A stretch of 64,000 bases of DNA from Ligustrum vulgare (lineage: Eukaryota > Streptophyta > Magnoliopsida > Lamiales > Oleaceae): positions 95,706,925 to 95,770,924 of the forward strand of contig OY743168.1 of assembly GCA_963555705.1 (NCBI GenBank). Reading direction: 5' to 3'. A program made the position numbers and the translations under genes. The notes below the pieces were generated by a model, which was not told the origin of the DNA, did no database searches, and saw only the letters and a list, made by a program, of their open reading frames with translations. Shown one piece after another: positions 56,865 to 64,000 of this stretch (positions within the stretch are counted from its first letter, which is position 1; each line of letters opens with the position of its first letter).

Positions 56865-58807
56865 CAGAATGGAAAACAAAAAGAACTTGTAAGAAGGCAA
56901 AAATATACCATCAAAAACAAAACCAGAAGGAAAAAAAATTGATATCAGACCTTTTAAACTATTTCTGGGAACCACCAGCCGAAGAAATCAGGCGACATTC
57001 AGTGAAAACGGAGAGAAAATCACCATAAAAATTCACAATCTTACAACAAAACCATTTCAAAGAAATCCAGCAACCAATATTTTACACGCCAGAATGAATG
57101 TGTCTTGAATCCCGTAACCGTACATTACCTTTTTTATTCTCTTCTTCTTTCAGGCCCTTGTATCTCCATTATTTATACATCTGCTTTATACGAACCGGAG
57201 AAAAAGCATTATTATTAACAAAAAAAACTGCATCAACAAAGCCGGGGAAAAAATAAAAATAAAAAAAATCCACCTTTTTCATCTCTACGTTCTTTTTTAT
57301 TGTTCTTTTAGCTAAGAGAGAGAGGGAGAGGAGAGAGATAGAGAGCGGAACGTCTTGTAGTTTTGCAGTGTTCTAATTGTTTCTATAGGCTCTCTCTGTG
57401 AGTTTACGCGTTTTGTTGGTTACAAAACCTTCGGTAGAGGAGAGAGAGCGAGGGTTCATCTTCATCTGCAATTTCTGCGTGTGTATGAAGAGAGAGGTCG
57501 AAGAGGTTGAGAAATGAAAGTGTTATTTCTTGTTTATTTATTATTCCATTTTTTTAAAATTTTAGTACGTTTGATAAATATTTGTATTCTCTTTGATTTG
57601 CATATTGATCACCTCCTCAAATTGGATGAGACAGCTCACCCTCAATGATAAGCGGTCTCAATGTCTCACCAATGTTAGCGAATGATCAAGTTCATTGTTA
57701 AGTTTATTGTACAAATAGTATAACTCATATTTTATTATGTGTATCTCTCTCAACGTGAGAGAGGAGAGTAATTCAATGTATAAATCATTTTGTAGACATA
57801 ACATCGTCCTTTAAATATAGAATTCCTCGAATATTAACTCGTAGGAGCTGGAGTCTAAATGAGATAAAAGTTAATTTTAAGTATTTGTAAACTAAAAATC
57901 TTATAGATTTTAGCTCATGTTTGGCTCCCTTTAAAAATTTAATCCATTCTCTCTATTTTCCTTTTAACTACATGTTTATCAATTAAATAAATATTACACA
58001 TAAATCTAAAAAAAATTCTCTATTTTTAAATCACATATTTCCATTGAAATCACCATTTATTTCAAATGTGTGTTCCTTAAAAATTATAATTCAAAATTAT
58101 AATAGGTACAATTTTCTAAATCACTCGTTAATAATACACATTTTCTCTATCCAATTTTTAATCACACATCTTACCTAAAAAACTCAAATAATACATATTA
58201 TAAATCAAATTCTATTTATTTCAATCGCCAAACGGAGACTATATTTAAATAACATCAAAAATGCATTTCGTCAAGCGTTTGGTAGGATATTTTCAAGTCG
58301 CATGTAATTAAATCTTAATTTTTAAATCAAATGATGATGGTGGACTTTCTTGTTAATCACTTATCCATCACTCCCTATGCTTAACCCCTACTTGGCTCCG
58401 CTTAAAAGATGAGAAACGTCTAAACTTGCATGAACATTGGCATACAAATGGATATTCAATAAATTTTGTGCAAGCCACAAGGAAACCTGGATTATATACA
58501 ATGCCCAACAAGAATAATTGTTAGAATTACCAATTTACCATTATAGACAGAATAGCATTGGTTGGCAAACGATGCCAATTATGGAAAAACAAAACCATCC
58601 AACTGGAAATATTCTAACCTGACTTGAAGAGATTTTCGGCACAGCGCAGAACCAAAGAAGTGCGAAAGACATATGGAGTTCTTACAATTACAAATGTTGC
58701 AGCAAAACCATGACATATGATGGATTCGAAACTTAAAAGAACTGAAAGTTTTGCTGGTGCAATTGATGAATTCACAGGGCACCAAGAAAATGCAAAGTCA
58801 CGGCACC
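56865..58807. other. leader of the CaM-binding relic, intergenic, and RING 3-prime flank
   Basis: GA-rich sequence at 57310-57445 looks like a CT-rich plant 5-prime leader on the minus strand. A T/A-rich region at about 57910-58250, with a TGTTTGGCTCC-like start, resembles MITE ends. The stretch from about 58450 up to 58807 is probably the RING 3-prime UTR. Confidence 0.4.
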
Positions 58808-59617
58808 TCATGTGATAATCTCCCTCACAAGCCAATCCAAGCTTGGATATGCAAAGTACAGCATGAGAAAAGATGGGAGTGCAAAGACAACTGTGATGAG
58901 TATATATATGGCCAAGATGGCTGCACATGCAGGTATTGCATACAAAATGATGATAAGAAAAATGATGACCAGGGGGAACTTGGCTGTCAAGTGAACAAAG
59001 AAAACTAGGGACTTTCTGAGGGATGAATACAGTCTATCAAAAGCAAGAGAACGATTATATCGATTACCATCGTGACTTGAACCGGATCCCAAATGCTCAG
59101 AATGATGAGTACACTGCCCCCTCCGCTGGTCAGAGTTCCCTGTATGGCTTCTGGGTGCTGTTGTGCTAGATGACCAAACAGCCTGATGATCCCCACATGT
59201 GGAAGAATGAGATTTTATTCTGTCACCATTCATGCTCTCGAGCATCCAGAGAAGAAAGAAGTTTTTACGAGGAAATTTGAGGTTCCCCCTATAAACCAGA
59301 CGGAGTGATAAGAGATTGCACCAGGGGCAAGATATAAAGAGTGGAAGCTGATAAGGTAAAGTAGGAAATTTCACAACGGCCCATTGTAGTCCCAGGATGC
59401 AGTTTTTACATAATGTATGACCACACCACAAGACATAGGGTATGTTTTCAACAAGGTTAAAAGATTCCCAGCATATTGGGCATTCCAGTCCCTCCTCTCT
59501 GCTGCCGATGGACGAAACTCCATCGTCTGACAAATCCATGGAATCCTGTGTTGGCTTCAGAACATCATGCTTCAGGCCCATACTTCCAGCTATACAATTG
59601 GATGCAAAATTCCACAT
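58808..59617 (-). CDS. RING-HC protein with two C-terminal membrane helices
   Basis: A single coding exon, 269 aa. The RING has Cys46, Cys49, Cys65, His67, Cys70, Cys73, Cys97 and Cys100 (CPIC, CGHTLC, CPWC), a C3HC4 pattern with a long loop before the last pair. A low-complexity Ser/His-rich middle (about 130-195) precedes two hydrophobic helices at about 210-258. RING proteins of this kind are usually E3 ubiquitin ligases, here probably in an endomembrane, but substrate and partner are unknown. The start is the first ATG of the frame. A 5-prime UTR intron is likely: donor AACG/GTAAGT at 61616 and acceptor TTGCAAG at 59651, with the leader exon from about 61617. Confidence 0.82.
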   Translation of the reverse strand: MWNFASNCIAGSMGLKHDVLKPTQDSMDLSDDGVSSIGSREEGLECPICWESFNLVENIPYVLWCGHTLCKNCILGLQWAVVKFPTLPYQLPLFISCPWCNLLSLRLVYRGNLKFPRKNFFLLWMLESMNGDRIKSHSSTCGDHQAVWSSSTTAPRSHTGNSDQRRGQCTHHSEHLGSGSSHDGNRYNRSLAFDRLYSSLRKSLVFFVHLTAKFPLVIIFLIIILYAIPACAAILAIYILITVVFALPSFLMLYFAYPSLDWLVREIIT

Positions 59618-59650
59618 GTTGTGGCTAGCCGGAACTATTGCAGAATGAAC

Positions 59651-61616
59651 CTTGCAAGTCTACACTAGAGACAATACCAGTTCCTGGGAGGTTCAGCCAG
59701 AAAAGAATTTAAAGTTGTCATTGAAAGATGAATCTCTAAAATATTGATGACAGATTCATTCGATTGAAACACTTGTCTTCTTAACATAGATTCTTTTAAT
59801 TTCTTCACAGAGGATAAATATTGAAGCAGTAAATTAATAATGCAACGGTGAAGCATAGATTTAATATGGAGTGAAGCATATATAATGTTAGAGTAAATCA
59901 GAATGCTTCAAACCAAAATGATTTGATTTTGATTTCATGAATAATAGCACAGTTTCTGATGCTTTACTTAAAAGAAGGAAGCATGAGAAAAAAGGCAGTT
60001 CATGGAAAGTCACGCCATTTAGGTTAGATTTTCCCTACATAAATTTCCAGTCATTTAATGAAACAAATTTTCTAAATTTGAACTTATTTAGATATATCCT
60101 GAATGAATTAGGATCTTGTAGGGAGTTTGGTAAAAACCCCGTATCAAATTTAAATTTGAAGTCCATTACATCCAATATAGTTAAATAGAAAATGAAAAAT
60201 CCAATACTTCCTTTTCTCAACGAAGCCTATAGCACAAGAGCAATTAAAAACTTGAGACTTTGTCTTAAGGTGTGGGTGTTGAACTTGCCAAAAGAAATGG
60301 AGATCAAAACAAGAATCTACAAATAAAGAATGGAAGAAGACCAGAATCAAAAAGGTTGAACACGTTAAAGAAACGTTGCCCTAAAAGCTTTTATTTTCCT
60401 CCTCTCTCCTTTGAGATTGTTTAAAGGATATCACTGAAAAATTGCTCCGAGGAGTAATCAAACCTTAATGAGTTAGTGCAAATGAAATAAGCAAAAATAC
60501 TCAGAAGAGCAAAGAATAAATATGAAACTCGAATTTAGGATTTGAAGGTGTTGGAAGATCAAAATCTCAATGTGTATGTCGTAGTTGAGTTATGTTTCCA
60601 TAAAATACATCTATTTCTATATGCAACTCCACATAGACATGAAAGGATGTGACCCCCCCACCCCCCACACAACGTGAGGTGTTGTTTCATGTTTAGAAAT
60701 TCAGAAAACTAATATTTCTACAAGTTACAGGAGGTTCCTGCTAGAGCGAACAGATACTGCAGCAAGGAAAAACACTTTTAATGACCTTCAATCTTTCCTT
60801 CAAAGCTCCAAACCTTAATCCACATCCAACATTCATATACATATCTTCTCTATATAATTGAATAAGTTCAACTCCAACAGAATGTCACCGTGTCTATCTC
60901 AAGTAGTATATAAACTTCCATATTTCCCATAAGAGAAGCATATACTTAATGATACACCAGCAAGATTGTTTCACGGGAAAATTGAAGTTCACTTAAGAAA
61001 TGAAGCTAGTCAACTATCTAGAGAGAGGAAAAAAAATTCATGCTTGATGAGTACAAAAATATTTTGTAGCAAGTTGGGAAGGATTAGTGAATACACCAAA
61101 TTCCAAATATAGTTTGTTGGGATAGGCAGTCCACAAGATCTGCATCGTGCTTCTTGCATCGGCCTAATGTTATAACCTCGAAAAATGCCAAGACCATATG
61201 GAAAAAAAGAAGGCATGGAAGGCCCTCAAGATTAATTAGGTCAATCGAACAAATTTGATTAGATTAGCTCAAGACATCCACTTGACTTAAAAGTCCCATA
61301 ACTCAGTAACGCCAATTACCTTTCACTAGTTTTGGCAGCAGTTAAGCCAAACCTTCTCAATTACCAGAAATTGAACTCTATTAGTCCCTCATAATAATTT
61401 TCTTAACCTGTTCCGATTAAACTATTTATTTGGTCATCATTAATTCAAATCAGTGAACATCAATAATCTATACTCCAGAATGAATTCAATAACTGCTATT
61501 ATTACTACAACAAAAATACTAAAAAAGACATAAAAAAAACTCAAATTCAAACCACATCACAGATTTACGATTAATATGAAAAAAATTAAATTAAATTGAC
61601 AAGCCGTTGTACTTAC
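59651..61616 (-). other. putative 5-prime UTR intron of the RING gene
   Basis: Bounded by a consensus donor and a TTGCAAG acceptor on the minus strand. No coding sequence is recognised inside. Confidence 0.5.
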
Positions 61617-61729
61617 CGTTTGATCAGGGCCAGATCGGAGGAAGCCGGAGAGTCGGAGAGAGAGGGGAGGGAAAGGTTCGAATGACGAAAATGGCCCTGC
61701 GATTCTTTTCAATCTCTCCGCTCTTCAGG

Positions 61730-62455
61730 CAGTAAAAGTGCTCCCCTGTGGACGAGATTTAACGTAGACCCAACCATTAATTTGTACGGGCATCTGTTCC
61801 GGGTAATTGAAATTCCAACTTTATCCCTCGTCATATTAGCATGTTTGACCAAGATTAGAAAGTGTACTTTAAAAGTAAAAAAATTACTAAGGCTTTGTTT
61901 GATATGGCATCATTTGCCTCGAAAATGTTAAATCATAAAAAATATTTTTTACCTTTTGCATTTGATTGATGTTTGAGTTTGATTGAAAAAATTTGCCTTG
62001 AAAACTGTTTTCTTAGATACAATCATTTAAAGCACAACTGCCTCATTTGCCTTGAAAATATTTTCTTACTTATTTGTCGAGAAAACATTTTCCACTTAAG
62101 GTGGAAAATTCTTTTGCGTCACGTTTGATAATTTTTGTTGTTGTTAATTGATTTATTTTTTTTCTTCAGAAATTAACATTATTATTATCAAATACAAATG
62201 AATGAAAAATTTAATTTTTTTTATTAAAATAATTAAATTTTGATTTATTTGTCAAGGAAAATAATGTCAATTAAACAACAAAATTAGGAAAATCTCCCAC
62301 TTTTTCACCTGAAAAATTAATCTAATCAAATACTTCTAATTGACATTTTTCAGGAAAATAATTTTCAGGCAAATCAATTCTTAGAAAATATTTTCTTACC
62401 ATTTATTTTCCATCTTTTCAATCAAACACAGCCTAAGACCCCGTTTGGTTCTAAA
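61730..62455. other. intergenic, repeated TTGCCTTGAAAA-like motif
   Basis: The region 61900-62420 has several ATTTGCCTTGAAAA and GGAAAATNTTTTC-type blocks on both strands, probably a decayed foldback element. No gene. Confidence 0.45.
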
Positions 62456-62609
62456 AGCTCGTTTGATATAGGATATTTTAGATGAAATTTGAATTTTTGG
62501 GAGAATGTATTTTTGAAAAAATGTTGAAATGTGTGAAAGTGGTGAGATCCATAAAATTATGTGATTGAAAATAAGTTTAGAGAAATTTTTCCTAGACCAA
62601 ACAGGGGCT
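62456..62609 (+). mobile_element. MITE, family C copy
   Basis: Starts AGCTCGTTTGATATAGG and ends GACCAAACAGGGGCT. It matches the outer element in GAUT intron 1. Confidence 0.6.
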
Positions 62610-62665
62610 GATTGTTACAAAAAATAAAATAAAATAAAAAAATAAAAAAATAAAAAGTTAATTTA

Positions 62666-62899
62666 TGTTATAAAACTATCAAAATCTAAACAAGAATTAG
62701 AGATGAAGAGATGGAGAGAATAAAGAGGAGAATTCTCATTCCATTAGGTGTGTGAAATACAACAATGAATGCCTCTATTTATAGGAAGATAAAGTCATTC
62801 ACAATAATTCTTTACAATATTAATTAGGTGGGAGTTAGGTAAGAAATTAGGTAGAGATCTACAAAGGAATTTCTTAATAATTTCTAATAATTTATAACA
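62666..62899 (-). repeat. LTR of the right-edge Copia-like element
   Basis: TG...CA ends with 8-bp inverted termini, adjacent PPT and internal TATA box. Confidence 0.7.
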
Positions 62900-62927
62900 C
62901 TCCCCCTTGAATGACTTATTGCTCAAT

Positions 62928-63276
62928 TGTCTTCCTCGTTAAAACCTTGCTAAGAAAACCCAGTGGGATAAAACTTGAGCAAAAGAAAAAAGAGTACAGC
63001 TGCTCCCCCTGATGTTGGCCATCATTAATCATTGAGTCTAATATCCAAAATGACATCAATGATAAGTAGTACAAATCATGTACTGAAATCTGAAGTGCTT
63101 CGCTGCTTCAGTGTTTTAGTGCTTTAGTGCTGCCTCGTTAAAACCTTGTCAGTAAAACCCAATGGGACAAAATCTGAACGAAGGAAAAAGAGTACAGCCG
63201 CTGCCTCGTTAAAACCTTGTTAGGAAAACCCTGTGGGACAAAACCTCAGCTAAGGGAAAAAGAGTGCAACGCGTAT
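62928..63276 (-). repeat. three copies of a 65-70 bp unit
   Basis: Units begin CCTCGTTAAAACCTTG near 62932, 63133 and 63204 and end AAAAAGAGTACAGC or AGAGTGCAAC. The last two are adjacent. Confidence 0.75.
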
Positions 63277-63426
63277 TTATTCCTTTTCATGGAATATCAC
63301 AAGTATATTGATGCAATCACGAATCTTTTCATCTTATAATTTATGATGAGCTTTATATAAATCGTTCATAGCTCATGATGTCATAACATGCTATATTAAG
63401 CAATGTTGTACTAATTTATTGATTGC

Positions 63427-63655
63427 ATCTTTCACTTCTGGTGAATAATCAAATATTGCATCTTTCACTTCGGTGAATAATCAAATATTGCATTTTTTTT
63501 TACTTCTGGTGAATAATCAAATTTAGAATTCACTTTTGATGAATAATCAAATCTAGAATTCACTTCTGGTGAATAATAAAATCTAGAATTCACTTCTGGT
63601 GAATAATTAAATATATTCATTTTCATATTCACTTCTAGTGAATAATCAATTTCCC
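63427..63655. repeat. tandem array of hairpin-forming units
   Basis: About seven copies of TTCACTTCTGGTGAATAATC in units of roughly 27-45 bp. Each contains TTCAC and GTGAA arms. An open frame through the array on the minus strand merely translates the repeat. Confidence 0.75.
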
Positions 63656-64000
63656 AGATGTCATAAATGTTACACTCCAATTTTACTTTCAACATATTAT
63701 ATCATGGAGTCATTTGTATCATTCTATAGTGATACTAATCTGGGCATATTGAATATTTCAATGATTTATACATGTATGTTCTTGCACTTTATAAACTGCA
63801 ATTTCTAATTTGCAGGAGCATAATCAATCATTGAAATAGATATCAATTTTGACATATAATCTACAATCATTTTACTTGAAATCCCAACGTACCCCGATCA
63901 ACTGGTACATCAAAGAATACTCTCAAAGTACCGAGATGAGAATCATACATTTTGATCTCACTCATTGGTATATCAAAGAGCTCAAGCTAGTGATTTAGAC

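Larger units (their letters stand above)
62666..64000 (-). mobile_element. 3-prime end of a Copia-like element, running out of the window
   Basis: A small LTR (62666-62899, 234 bp) has mirror-image ends TGTTATAA and TTATAACA. A TATA box CTATAAATAG sits at 62775-62784 on the minus strand. Directly outside is the polypurine AAGGGGGAG (62900-62908). Beyond that is a noncoding 3-prime region with tandem repeats. Sequence of the form AACCTTGnnAGNAAAACCC with CCTCGTTAAAACCTTG is familiar from plant Copia 3-prime regions. The pol and the other LTR lie beyond 64000. Confidence 0.7.

Noticed and set aside
63427..63655. CRISPR-like array
   Set aside because: The units have no unique spacers of constant length, there are no cas genes, and the host is a plant.
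63465..63695. Repetitive YSPEVNSRF-like open frame on the minus strand
   Set aside because: It is only the translation of a DNA tandem repeat.

Overview
The window is dicot plant nuclear DNA. It is AT-rich, has split genes with GT/AG introns, and carries Copia, Athila-type Gypsy, hAT, Helitron and MITE sequence. The intact genes are all of plant type: a sporopollenin acyl-CoA synthetase, a pectin galacturonosyltransferase, a membrane-anchored ubiquitin-fold protein, a plastid ClpB and a RING protein. No CRISPR array, rRNA gene or convincing tRNA gene was seen.

Layout, left to right. 0-5.4 kb: Gypsy LTR ends, a decayed 3-ketoacyl-CoA synthase (KCS) on the minus strand, a foldback MITE and a Helitron tail. 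5.4-13.4 kb: a Tork-like Copia element with matched LTRs and target-site duplication (TSD), carrying a nested solo Gypsy LTR with its own TSD. 14.3-17.3 kb: an intact six-exon ACOS5-like gene (minus). 17.4-21.6 kb: AT-rich DNA with a second Helitron tail and an LTR remnant. 21.7-30.0 kb: a non-autonomous hAT-like element split by a 7.5 kb Athila-type element that encodes only gag and protease. 30.0-33.4 kb: a G-rich tract, a degenerate tandem repeat and several MITEs. 33.6-38.6 kb: a six-exon GAUT13/14-like gene (plus). 40.3-44.2 kb: a MUB gene (plus) whose first intron holds a probable solo LTR. 47.5-53.9 kb: a ten-exon plastid ClpB gene (CLPB3/APG6 type, plus). 54-57 kb: a PPR-like scrap and a broken calmodulin-binding-domain gene (minus). 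58.8-61.7 kb: a RING/two-pass membrane protein gene (minus). 62.7-64 kb: the 3-prime part of a second Copia-like element (minus) running off the window.

The genes do not form a pathway or operon; they are separate nuclear genes in transposon-rich intergenic DNA. ACOS5 makes pollen-wall precursors, GAUT13/14 acts in Golgi pectin synthesis, MUB is prenylated at the plasma membrane, and ClpB3 refolds stromal proteins.

The most unusual structure is a shared architecture in three LTR or LTR-like regions. Each has CpG-rich palindromes (TTACGGCCGTAA-like or GCGATCGC) set mostly in pairs 20-23 bp apart, about 85-105 bp upstream of a TATA-like box. I know of no described function for it. I did not find a new protein-coding system; the nested transposons, the paired palindrome arrays and the 1 kb degenerate tandem repeat are the items most worth a second look.
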